This document shows positions 1 to 5,538 of a stretch of 6,520 bases of DNA, one piece after another. The number at the start of each line of letters is the position of its first letter. The stretch's first letter is position 1. A program made the translations under genes and the position numbers. The notes under the pieces were generated by a model. The model was not told where the DNA came from. It searched no databases and was given only the letters and a program-made list of their open reading frames with translations. This stretch comes from Aromatoleum sp. (GTDB lineage Bacteria; Pseudomonadota; Gammaproteobacteria; Burkholderiales; Casimicrobiaceae): the NCBI GenBank assembly GCA_010365205.1, contig JAAFGU010000178.1, forward strand, positions 1 through 6,520. The letters are read 5' to 3'.

Positions 1-144
1 GAGTTCGTCGATGCGGCGCTGGATCGCGAGCGCCGCGTCGGCGTCGGCGGGCCGGCAGGACTCGGGCAGCCGCGGCCCGGCGATGCCGGCCTTGCGCCTG
101 TCGAAGAGAAGTCGCGCGGCGGTGTCTTGCGATGCGGCGGTCAT
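1..144 (-). CDS. 2-keto-4-pentenoate hydratase-like protein, N-terminal fragment (runs off left edge)
   Basis: Only the first 48 codons lie in the window, and the reading frame is open to base 1. The visible protein starts MTAASQDTAARLLFDRRKAG and continues with LPESCRPADADAALAIQRRI. The pattern of an N-terminal helix with 'A..L...R..G', then 'LPE.CRPA....A.AIQ', is typical of the start of the MhpD / 2-keto-4-pentenoate hydratase branch of the FAH superfamily. Those enzymes add water to, or act on, 2-keto-enoic acids; the catalytic part lies outside the window, so the reaction cannot be judged. The ATG at 144-142 is preceded by a weak GAGAG purine stretch. The gene follows the dehydratase-SDR-FAH hydrolase genes on the same strand after a 250-bp gap, so it may be a fourth gene of that operon or have its own promoter. 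Family assignment rests on a short N-terminus only. Confidence 0.6.
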   Translation of the reverse strand, partial: MTAASQDTAARLLFDRRKAGIAGPRLPESCRPADADAALAIQRRIDEL

Positions 145-394
145 GACGGGCTCTCGATGTCAGTGCCGCACCGGTTCGCGCCGCGACAATGGCGCGACCC
201 GCTGGGGGGAAACCGGGCGGCGCATTGCCGGACAGGCGACGCGGCTGTCCAATTGACGCGACGCCGTTCGCGCCCGATCGGCGCGATCGACGTCACGGCT
301 ACCGTCACGGCTGCGAAACGCGCGAAATTGCGCCGGTCCGCCGCCGTGAGGGCGCATTGCGATGCTCGGTTGCGCCGCGATCGGCGTCACCTGC
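145..394. other. Intergenic gap with a short direct repeat and a weak hairpin, no gene seen
   Basis: This 250-bp stretch separates the FAH hydrolase stop from the next gene on the minus strand. The open frames here are GC-driven and resemble no family. Two items are visible. A 10-bp direct repeat CGTCACGGCT occurs at 291-300 and 303-312. A 6-bp inverted repeat, TGCGCC at 329-334 and GGCGCA at 351-356, has a 16-base loop. In minus-strand RNA that stem is followed by AAUUUC, so it could be a poor intrinsic terminator for the upstream operon, but the loop is long and the U tract very short. I see no convincing promoter for the downstream gene. Confidence 0.4.
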
Positions 395-1252
395 CTAGCG
401 CTTGCCTTTGAACGCGACGACCTTCTGCTTTTGTTCGCCAAGCCCGGCGATGCCCAAAGTCACGATGTCACCGGCCTTCAAATACTGGGGCGGCTTCATC
501 CCCAGCCCCACCCCGGGCGGCGTCCCGGTCGTGATCACGTCGCCCGGCAGCAGCGTCATGTAGCGCGACGTGTCCGCCACCAATTCGGCGACGCCGAAGA
601 TCATCGTCCTCGTGTTGCCTCTCTGCCGGCGCTCGCCGTTGACGTCGAGCCACATGTCGAGGTTCTGCACGTCCTTGATCTCGTCGGGCGTCACCAGCCA
701 CGGCCCGATCGGACCGAAAGTGTCGCAGCCCTTCCCCTTGCCCCACTGCGAAGCGCCGTGCTTCAACTGGAAGTCGCGTTCGGACACGTCGTTGATCAGG
801 CAATAGCCGGCGACGTACTTCAGCGCATCCTTCTTCTCGACGTTGCTCGCCTTGCGGCCGATGACGATGCCGAGCTCGACCTCCCAGTCCGTCGCCTTTG
901 AATCCTTCGGCATCATGATGTTGTCGTTGGGACCGACGATGCATGTCTCGGCCTTGAAAAACAGGATCGGGTGCTCGGGGATCGGCGAACCCGTTTCCTT
1001 CGCGTGATCGATGTAGTTGAGTCCGATGGCGACGAACTTGGGCGGCGTTGCCACGCACGATCCCAAGCGCGGCTTGCCTTTCACCAGAGGCAGCTTCTTC
1101 GAATCGAGCTTCTTCAACTTCGCGAGTTCGGCCGGCGCCAGCGACGCGCCGTCGATGTCCTTGATCTTCTTGGACAGGTCGCGCAGTTTGCCGTCGGCGT
1201 CGATCAGGCCGGGTTTTTCCTTGCCAGCGGGGCCAAAGCGTACGAGTTTCAT
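395..1252 (-). CDS. Fumarylacetoacetate hydrolase family protein, probable 2,4-diketo-3-deoxy-sugar-acid hydrolase
   Basis: A complete 285-residue protein, the usual size for this single-domain branch. A short N-terminal region (about 1-65) precedes the FAH catalytic fold (about 70-282). Visible hallmarks are GLNYIDHA (77-84), the metal-binding E-x-E in DWEVELGIVIG (E124, E126), the third acidic ligand D155 in NDVSERD, a lysine-rich GKGKGCDTFGPIGPW segment (171-185), and TTGTPPGVG (241-249). Family members bind Mg2+ or Mn2+ and hydrolyse a C-C bond in beta-diketo acids, or perform related hydratase or decarboxylase reactions. The closest functional model is 2,4-diketo-3-deoxy-L-fuconate hydrolase, giving pyruvate plus a hydroxy acid. 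Such proteins are often mis-annotated as ureidoglycolate lyase. The start is supported by a strong AAGGAGA Shine-Dalgarno (1263-1257) with good spacing. The gene lies 43 bp after the SDR stop, consistent with one transcript. Exact substrate is inferred from the neighbours. Confidence 0.92.
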   Translation of the reverse strand: MKLVRFGPAGKEKPGLIDADGKLRDLSKKIKDIDGASLAPAELAKLKKLDSKKLPLVKGKPRLGSCVATPPKFVAIGLNYIDHAKETGSPIPEHPILFFKAETCIVGPNDNIMMPKDSKATDWEVELGIVIGRKASNVEKKDALKYVAGYCLINDVSERDFQLKHGASQWGKGKGCDTFGPIGPWLVTPDEIKDVQNLDMWLDVNGERRQRGNTRTMIFGVAELVADTSRYMTLLPGDVITTGTPPGVGLGMKPPQYLKAGDIVTLGIAGLGEQKQKVVAFKGKR

Positions 1253-1295
1253 GTGTTCTCCTTGGAAAAGATCGGTGCGAGTCGAGGGGTGTTGT

Positions 1296-2051
1296 TCAGA
1301 TGGTCATCCCGCCATCGACGGAAAATACCTGTCCGGTCGCGAAGACGGATTCGTCGGAGGCGAGGAAGATCACGATCGGCGCGATTTCCTCGGCCTTGGC
1401 CAAGCGTCCCATCGGCTGCCGCGCGATGAACATCTTGCGCGCCTCGACCGGATCGGGAAAGGCATTGATGCGGTCGGCGAGCGACGGCGTGTCCACGGTG
1501 CCCGGCGCGATCGCGTTGCAGCGCACGCCCTTTTGCACGAAGTCGGCGGCCACGGCCTTGGTCAGCCCGACGACGGCCGCCTTGCTCGCCCCATAGACGA
1601 AGCGGTTGGGAATGCCCTTGATCGAACCCGCGACCGAAGCCATGTTGATGATGCTGGCGGAGCTGCCGGTCTTCTGGTGCCGGTCGAGCATTTTCGGAAG
1701 CGCGGCCTTGATCGCCACGTACATGGCGCGCACGTTCAGGTTGAAGCTGAAGTCCCAGTCCCTGGGCGTGCAGTCGAGGACCGTGCCGTGGTGGACGTAG
1801 CCCGCACAGTTGAACAGCACGTCGAGCGGCGGCAGCTCGCCGATCAACCCGGCTACGGCCGCGTCGTCGAGCACGTCGAGCCGGCGCGCGATCACGTTGG
1901 CGACGCCGTCGAACCGGTCGAGGAGGTTGGCGTTGACGTCGGTGGCGTAGACGGTGGCGCCCTCGCGCGCCATCTGGACCACGGACGCGGCGCCGATGCC
2001 CTGTCCCGCCGCGGTGATCAATGCGGTCTTGCCTGCAAGGCGTCCGGGCAT
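1296..2051 (-). CDS. SDR-family oxidoreductase, 2-keto-3-deoxy-L-fuconate dehydrogenase-like
   Basis: A 251-residue classical short-chain dehydrogenase/reductase. The cofactor motif is TAAGQGIG (13-20), D38 at the end of the second beta strand favours NAD+ over NADP+, and NCAG is at 81-84. The catalytic set is N106, S139, Y153 and K157 (YGASK). The C-terminal PGTVDTPS and DGG motifs are also present. Stretches such as YVHHGTVLDC, DWDFS.NLNVR, NR.VY and VAADF match the subgroup containing bacterial 2-keto-3-deoxy-L-fuconate dehydrogenase and animal BDH2/DHRS6. In the bacterial pathway this enzyme oxidises the C4 hydroxyl of a 2-keto-3-deoxy acid, making the substrate for the FAH hydrolase encoded next. 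The frame is open upstream into the preceding gene, but the ATG at 2051 has a well-spaced AGGAGA (2063-2058) and begins right before the typical GRLAGK start. It lies 40 bp after the dehydratase stop. The subgroup is convincing; the exact sugar acid is not certain. Confidence 0.93.
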   Translation of the reverse strand: MPGRLAGKTALITAAGQGIGAASVVQMAREGATVYATDVNANLLDRFDGVANVIARRLDVLDDAAVAGLIGELPPLDVLFNCAGYVHHGTVLDCTPRDWDFSFNLNVRAMYVAIKAALPKMLDRHQKTGSSASIINMASVAGSIKGIPNRFVYGASKAAVVGLTKAVAADFVQKGVRCNAIAPGTVDTPSLADRINAFPDPVEARKMFIARQPMGRLAKAEEIAPIVIFLASDESVFATGQVFSVDGGMTI

Positions 2052-2091
2052 CCTCTTTCTCCTGGTCGTGGGTCTTGGGAGCTTCGCGGCG

Positions 2092-3345
2092 TCAGCGCGT
2101 GAGCCGCGGCGTGATCGAGCGGGCCGGGTCGGCCCAGTTCCGGTTCGGCACCAGCGGATACCAGCCCGGGCGGCCGGGGTCGCGGTCATACGGATAGCCG
2201 CCGAGTTCGCGAAACAGTTCGTGGTATCGCTTCAACTTCTCGCGGTCGAGCGCGACGCCCAGCCCGTTGCCTTCGGGCACACGGATCGCGCCGCCGGAGT
2301 ACTTCATCGGACCGCCCGCGATCACGTCGTCGACGAGATGGTGGTAATGGGCGTCGGCCGCGTAGCCGAGGTTGGGCAGGACGGCGCCAAGGTGCAGCAT
2401 CGTCGCGAGCTGGATGCCGAGTTCGCCCGAGCTGTGCACGGCGACGCCGAGCCCCATCGTCTCGCAGACGCCCGCGGCCTTGATGCAGGGCCGGATGCCG
2501 CCCCAAAACGTCGTGTCCAGTAGGATCACGTCGACCGCGGGCGAGCGGATGTTCGCCGCAAGCTGCTCGAAATTGACGACGACGGTGTTGGTCGCCGTCG
2601 GTATCGGCACGAATTCCTTCAGCCGCGCGAGCTGGGGCATCCCCCACACCGGGTCCTCGAAGTAATCGTTGGTCAGGTCGAGGATGCCGCGGCCGAAATC
2701 GATCGCGTCGGCGAGCGAAAGCGCGCTGTTCGGGTCGTAGCGGAAACGGTCGCCCGGCAGCGACGCGGCGAGGGCGCGGTAGCAGGCGAGTTCGTGCGCC
2801 GGCGGATACACGCCGCCCTTCAACTTGTGCACGCGGAACCCGTGCGCGGCCTTGAGCGCACGCGCGTTTTCGACGAGCTGCTCCGCGGTCCGCACTTCGC
2901 CGCGGCCGGTCGCCGGATCGGCGTAACGGAAGAAAAGATAGCTCGCGAACTCGACCTCGTCGCGCAGTTTCCCGCCCAGCAGCGCATGCACCGGGACGCC
3001 GAGCTTCTGGCCGATGATGTCGAGGCACGCGAACTCGATCGCCGCATGCAGCTGGGTGCGGTTGTTGTACAGGCTCGCCGTCGGGTTGCAGATCGCGAAG
3101 CGCAGCGCCTCGAGCCGGAAGACGTCGTGCCCGCGAAGGTACTCGGCCAGGGCGCCGAACGCGCGAGTTGCGTCCTCGCCACCGCCACCCATTTCGCCGA
3201 GCCCGACGTAGCCGTCGGCGGTCTCGACCTCGACGATGGTCCGGACGAATCGGCCCCAATGTGCGCCGTTGCTGTGCAGCAGCGGTGCCTCGAGCGGCAC
3301 CGTAACGGGCGTGGCGCGGATGGCGGAAAGAGTGGTAGCGGACAT
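2092..3345 (-). CDS. Enolase-superfamily sugar-acid dehydratase, glucarate dehydratase subgroup
   Basis: A 417-residue cytosolic enzyme with an N-terminal capping domain (about 1-130) and a C-terminal TIM-barrel (about 140-370). The glucarate-dehydratase-type active site is visible: base motif K174-L-K176 followed by GG, metal ligands D204 (with N206 in YDPN) and E230 (FEDP), N253 in ATNT, and the D277/H304 dyad in LLDTTFWGG and AVHSSGE. Enolase-superfamily enzymes abstract the proton alpha to a carboxylate with Mg2+ and here would eliminate water to give a 2-keto-3-deoxy acid. Genuine D-glucarate dehydratases have HSNNH where this protein has HSSGE, so the substrate probably differs from glucarate. 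The last 35 or so residues (GGYPYDRDPGRPGWYPLVPN) form a tail past the barrel. The chosen ATG has no good Shine-Dalgarno, but no other start lies nearby in frame, and homology begins directly after it. First gene of the leftward operon, transcribed away from the GntR regulator. Confidence 0.92.
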   Translation of the reverse strand: MSATTLSAIRATPVTVPLEAPLLHSNGAHWGRFVRTIVEVETADGYVGLGEMGGGGEDATRAFGALAEYLRGHDVFRLEALRFAICNPTASLYNNRTQLHAAIEFACLDIIGQKLGVPVHALLGGKLRDEVEFASYLFFRYADPATGRGEVRTAEQLVENARALKAAHGFRVHKLKGGVYPPAHELACYRALAASLPGDRFRYDPNSALSLADAIDFGRGILDLTNDYFEDPVWGMPQLARLKEFVPIPTATNTVVVNFEQLAANIRSPAVDVILLDTTFWGGIRPCIKAAGVCETMGLGVAVHSSGELGIQLATMLHLGAVLPNLGYAADAHYHHLVDDVIAGGPMKYSGGAIRVPEGNGLGVALDREKLKRYHELFRELGGYPYDRDPGRPGWYPLVPNRNWADPARSITPRLTR

Positions 3346-3393
3346 CGGTTCGGACGGCGATGGAGAAGCGGCCGGCGGGGCGGCGCGCCGTGG

Positions 3394-3408
3394 GCGGAGG
3401 AACTCCGC
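3394..3408 (-). other. Hairpin in the predicted leader of the dehydratase operon
   Basis: A perfect 6-bp inverted repeat, GCGGAG (3394-3399) and CTCCGC (3403-3408), with a 3-base loop. In the leftward transcript it would form GCGGAG-UUC-CUCCGC within the first 30 nt after the predicted start. It could protect the 5' end of the mRNA or be incidental in this GC-rich leader. It does not sequester a Shine-Dalgarno, because the start codon is about 50 bases further on. Confidence 0.35.
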
Positions 3409-3428
3409 GCGGCGCGGCGAAGAGAGGG

Positions 3429-3457
3429 ATTCTACGCCGACGGTGGAAAATTGGTAA
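3429..3457 (-). promoter_or_regulatory. Predicted sigma70-type promoter of the leftward dehydratase operon
   Basis: Reading the minus strand, a -35 box TTACCA (3457-3452, four of six consensus bases) and a -10 box TAGAAT (3434-3429, five of six) are separated by 17 bp. Transcription would start near 3422 and leave a leader of about 77 nt before the dehydratase ATG. The -35 box is one half of the palindrome at 3452-3462, a classic repressor arrangement. This is prediction from consensus only. Confidence 0.55.
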
Positions 3458-3462
3458 TACCA
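3452..3462. promoter_or_regulatory. Predicted operator of the FadR-type GntR regulator
   Basis: TGGTAATACCA is a perfect 5-bp inverted repeat around one central base. The wider context AATTGGTAATACCACTT fits the TGGT-NNN-ACCA pattern known for FadR-subfamily GntR regulators; the PdhR consensus is AATTGGTNNNACCAATT, and ExuR/UxuR and LldR sites are similar. It lies between the divergent regulator and dehydratase genes and overlaps the -35 of the leftward promoter. It ends two bases before a TTGACC hexamer pointing at the regulator, so one bound dimer could repress both directions. A nearby half-site ACCAGTT (3468-3474) could extend binding. Confidence 0.65.
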
Positions 3463-3463
3463 C

Positions 3464-3493
3464 TTGACCAGTTGGGGGCGGCGGATTAGCCTT
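3464..3493 (+). promoter_or_regulatory. Possible promoter for the GntR regulator
   Basis: TTGACC at 3464-3469 is a good -35 hexamer. The best partner is TAGCCT at 3488-3493 with an 18-bp spacer, a poor -10 with three consensus bases. It would give a leader of about 78 nt. Its position right next to the palindromic operator would allow autoregulation. Weak evidence. Confidence 0.35.
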
Positions 3494-3577
3494 TGCCTCA
3501 CCCCGGTGCCGGCACCGCCACCGGAAAGCCGCGGCTGCATTCCGCGCAGAACGTCGTCTTCGGAGTTCAGCCCCTTC

Positions 3578-4291
3578 ATGCCATTCCAGAGCATCGAGCC
3601 GCGCCGGCTGTACCGGCAGATCGCGGACCAGATTCGCGGGCTGATCCGTTCGGGCGAGTTTCCCGCGGGCGCCCGGCTGCCGCCCGAGCGCGACCTGGCG
3701 AAGCAGCTGGGGGTATCGCGCCCGTCGGTGCGCGAGGCGCTGATCGCGCTCGAGGTCGAGGGTCTGGTCGCGGTTCGCATCGGGTCCGGTATCTATGTGA
3801 TGGGCCCCGGCGTCAAGAATGGCGAATCCGAGCTGACGGGCACCGTCCATGCCGAGGCAGGGCCGTTCGAGCTCCTCCGTGCACGATACGTAATAGAGTC
3901 GGAATGCGCTGCGCTTGCCGCGAAGTCCGTGAAAAAGGCGCAGCTTGCGGCGATCGAGGACGCACTCGGACAGATGCAGCGCGAGCTCGACGATGATTCG
4001 CAACCGCTGGGAGGCGACAGGATGTTTCACCTGCGCATCGCCGAGGCCACCGGCAATGGCGCCCTGGTCGCCGTCGTCAAGATGCTGTGGGAGGAGCGCA
4101 CCGGCCCGCTGTACAAGCAGCTCGAAGACCACTACGACTCGCCGGCGCTCTGGATTTCCGCGATGGCCGAGCATCGCGCCGTGCTGAAAGCAATCACCGC
4201 CAGGGATCCGGCCGCCGCGCGAAGCGCGATGCAGCGGCACCTGAATCAGGCCTACAAACGATTTTCGACCGGTTGGGACACGCTGCACTGA
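3578..4291 (+). CDS. GntR-family transcriptional regulator, FadR subfamily (ExuR/UxuR-like)
   Basis: A 237-residue cytosolic DNA-binding repressor. An N-terminal winged helix-turn-helix (about 8-74) carries RRLYRQIADQI, LPPERDLA, VSRPSVREALIALEVEGLV and the wing VRIGSGIYV. A C-terminal all-helical FCD effector domain follows (about 95-225). The likely metal or ligand residues of FCD domains are present: D147, H151 in FHLRIAEATGN, H199 in AEHR and H221 in MQRHL. The wHTH is closest in style to E. coli ExuR and UxuR, which sense hexuronate-pathway acids, fitting the sugar-acid genes on both sides. The frame is open further upstream, but the ATG at 3578 starts right before the domain and has GGAG (3562-3565) upstream, with rather long spacing. 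A matching palindrome lies in the divergent promoter region. The TGA stop falls inside the first unit of an 11-bp tandem repeat. Effector identity is unknown, probably a pathway sugar acid. Confidence 0.93.
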   Translation: MPFQSIEPRRLYRQIADQIRGLIRSGEFPAGARLPPERDLAKQLGVSRPSVREALIALEVEGLVAVRIGSGIYVMGPGVKNGESELTGTVHAEAGPFELLRARYVIESECAALAAKSVKKAQLAAIEDALGQMQRELDDDSQPLGGDRMFHLRIAEATGNGALVAVVKMLWEERTGPLYKQLEDHYDSPALWISAMAEHRAVLKAITARDPAAARSAMQRHLNQAYKRFSTGWDTLH

Positions 4292-4369
4292 GGCTGCACT
4301 CAGTGTGCAATGGGGCTGCGCTGACTCTGCACCGAGGCTGCGCAGAGCCTGCACTAAGGCCCAACTGAC
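4282..4369. repeat. Tandem array of eight 11-bp units between the regulator and the dehydrogenase
   Basis: With a fixed 11-bp period and no gaps, the units are GCTGCACTGAG, GCTGCACTCAG, TGTGCAATGGG, GCTGCGCTGAC, TCTGCACCGAG, GCTGCGCAGAG, CCTGCACTAAG and GCCCAACTGAC. Matches to the first unit are 11, 10, 7, 9, 9, 9, 9 and 7 of 11. TGC at unit positions 3-5 is invariant in units 1-7. The array begins in the last codons of the regulator (Leu-His-stop is in unit 1) and ends 57 bp before the dehydrogenase ATG. Flanking sequence does not continue the pattern. Eleven bp is close to one DNA helical turn, so the units present the same face of the helix. It could be a protein-binding array, a structured RNA leader or a decaying slippage-born minisatellite. 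Confidence 0.8.
4286..4305 (+). other. Hairpin formed by the first repeat units, after the regulator stop
   Basis: CACTGAG (4286-4292) and CTCAGTG (4299-4305) form a perfect 7-bp stem with loop GCTGCA, extendable by two G-U/T-G wobble pairs. It covers the regulator stop codon. A T tract does not follow, so it is not a standard intrinsic terminator. It could slow readthrough or stabilise the 3' end of the regulator message. Confidence 0.4.
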
Positions 4370-4426
4370 CGCGCGAACGACCGCGACCGCTGCCGGAGGC
4401 GCCGGCGCAAGAAGGAGGAAGACACG

Positions 4427-5452
4427 ATGCTGGCCTGCCGAATCCACGCCAAGGAAGATCTGCGGATCGAGCCTGCCGACACGCCGGAAGCGGGCCCGGG
4501 TGAAGTGCTGTTGCGACTCGGCGCCGGCGGAATCTGCGGCTCCGATCTCCATTATTACTTCGAAGGGCGCAACGGCAACTTTGTCGTGCGCGAACCGCTG
4601 ATTCCCGGACACGAGGCGTCGGCCGTCGTGGCGAGCATCGGCACCGGCGTCACCCGCGTCAAGGTCGGCGACAAGGTGGCGGTGTCGCCGTCCCATGCCT
4701 GCGGCCGCTGCGAGTATTGCCGTGAAGGCCGCGAACAGCTGTGCGCGAACATGCGTTTTCTCGGCAGTGCCAGCCGCTTTCCGCACGTGCAAGGCATGTT
4801 CCAGGAATATTTTGTCATGGGGGAAGCCCAGTGCTATCCGGTAACGGGCGACATTTCGCTCGGCGAACTGGCCTTTGCGGAGCCGCTTGCCGTCGGGCTC
4901 CATGCCGTCAACCGCGGTGGCGAGCTGCTCGGCAAATCGGTGCTGATCACCGGGGCCGGGACGATCGGCTGCGTCACCGTCCTCGCTGCGCGTCTGGCCG
5001 GCGCGCGGAGGATCACGGTAACCGACGTTCTCGATCGTCCGCTGGCGCAGGCGCGGGTGGTCGGCGCGGACGCGACGCTGCGCGCGGATCGCGAAGGCGA
5101 TGCGCTCGCCAAGCCGCAATTCGACGTGGCGTACGAAGTTTCCGGCAATTTCAACGCGTTGAAGACCTGCGTCGCGGCAACCAGGCGCGGCGGCGTCGTC
5201 GTGCAAGTGGGCACGCTGCCCCACGAGCCCTTGCCCTTCGTGGTCAACGAGCTGATGGCGAAAGAGCTGGATCTTCGCGGCGTCTTCCGCTGGGGCATCG
5301 AGTTCGACTGGGCGGTCGACTATCTGTCGTCGCGGCGGGTCGATGTGCGACCGCTGCTTTCCGGTCAGTATCCGTTGCAGGATGCCGTTGCCGCGTTCGC
5401 GGCGGCGGCCGACAAGAACCGCAGTACGAAGGTGCAGCTGGTTTGCGCGTAG
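4427..5452 (+). CDS. idnD: Zinc-dependent alcohol dehydrogenase, L-idonate 5-dehydrogenase-like
   Basis: A 341-residue medium-chain dehydrogenase. The GroES-like N-terminal domain carries catalytic zinc residues C37 (GGICGSDLHYY), H62-E63 (GHE) and E152 (AEPLAVG), and structural zinc cysteines C92, C95, C98 and C106. The Rossmann domain has GAGTIG (176-181), and D200 after the second strand indicates NAD+ preference. The pattern GGICGSDLHYY-EG--GNF, C-NMRFLGSA-RFPHV and AEPLAV-HA is that of E. coli IdnD, which interconverts L-idonate and 5-keto-D-gluconate. The reaction is oxidation or reduction of a secondary hydroxyl on a sugar acid or polyol; sorbitol or other polyol activity is an alternative. 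The ATG has an excellent AGGAGG (4413-4418) with 8-base spacing. It sits 135 bp after the regulator, with the 11-bp repeat array in between, and 86 bp before the TRAP binding-protein gene. Function in this locus, as entry step or side-chain adjustment, is inferred. Confidence 0.92.
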   Translation: MLACRIHAKEDLRIEPADTPEAGPGEVLLRLGAGGICGSDLHYYFEGRNGNFVVREPLIPGHEASAVVASIGTGVTRVKVGDKVAVSPSHACGRCEYCREGREQLCANMRFLGSASRFPHVQGMFQEYFVMGEAQCYPVTGDISLGELAFAEPLAVGLHAVNRGGELLGKSVLITGAGTIGCVTVLAARLAGARRITVTDVLDRPLAQARVVGADATLRADREGDALAKPQFDVAYEVSGNFNALKTCVAATRRGGVVVQVGTLPHEPLPFVVNELMAKELDLRGVFRWGIEFDWAVDYLSSRRVDVRPLLSGQYPLQDAVAAFAAAADKNRSTKVQLVCA

Positions 5453-5456
5453 CCGG

Positions 5457-5472
5457 TCGGTGACGCCACCGA
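5457..5472 (+). other. Intercistronic hairpin after the dehydrogenase stop
   Basis: TCGGTG (5457-5462) and CACCGA (5467-5472) form a perfect 6-bp stem with loop ACGC, four bases after the TAG stop. The sequence after it (TTCGAGC) is not a T tract, so full termination is unlikely. It could be a partial terminator or an mRNA-stabilising element at the end of idnD. Confidence 0.35.
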
Positions 5473-5506
5473 TTCGAGCTTGGTCACAACAGCGGACGGC
5501 GAACTT

Positions 5507-5520
5507 TCGCGCTTCCGCGA
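5507..5520 (+). other. Hairpin just upstream of the binding-protein Shine-Dalgarno
   Basis: TCGCG (5507-5511) and CGCGA (5516-5520) form a 5-bp GC-rich stem with loop CTTC, eight bases before the AGGAGG that serves the next gene. With the 5457-5472 stem it makes two hairpins in an 86-bp gap. Such placement before a binding-protein gene can raise expression by protecting a processed 5' end, but this is inference. Confidence 0.3.
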
Positions 5521-5538
5521 GCATCCCCAGGAGGAAAC

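Noticed and set aside
1017..2102. A 361-codon plus-strand open frame over the FAH hydrolase and SDR genes
   Set aside because: It lies antisense to two clearly recognised genes with full catalytic motifs and good Shine-Dalgarno sites, and its own translation is His/Arg/Asp-rich with no recognisable domain.
3346..3780. An N-terminal extension of the dehydratase by 145 residues
   Set aside because: The extension would overlap the divergent regulator gene and the promoter/operator region. Its sequence is unlike the family, and homology begins directly after the ATG at 3345.
4286..4305. Rho-independent terminator after the regulator
   Set aside because: The stem is good but the following bases (TGCAATGGGG) contain no T tract, so it is listed only as a hairpin.
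4282..4369. CRISPR-like array
   Set aside because: Units are 11 bp and directly adjacent, with no spacers, and no cas genes are present.
2186..5524. A very long open frame (1112 codons) on the minus strand across the whole right arm
   Set aside because: It runs antisense to the regulator and dehydrogenase and out of frame within the dehydratase. The translation is arginine-rich and low in complexity with no family motifs, as expected of a GC-rich shadow frame.
5343..5538. Start of the binding protein at an upstream ATG inside idnD
   Set aside because: It overlaps idnD by 110 bases and encodes an arginine-rich stretch with no signal peptide, whereas ATG 5539 has an ideal Shine-Dalgarno and signal sequence in another frame. 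A frameshift explains the data better.
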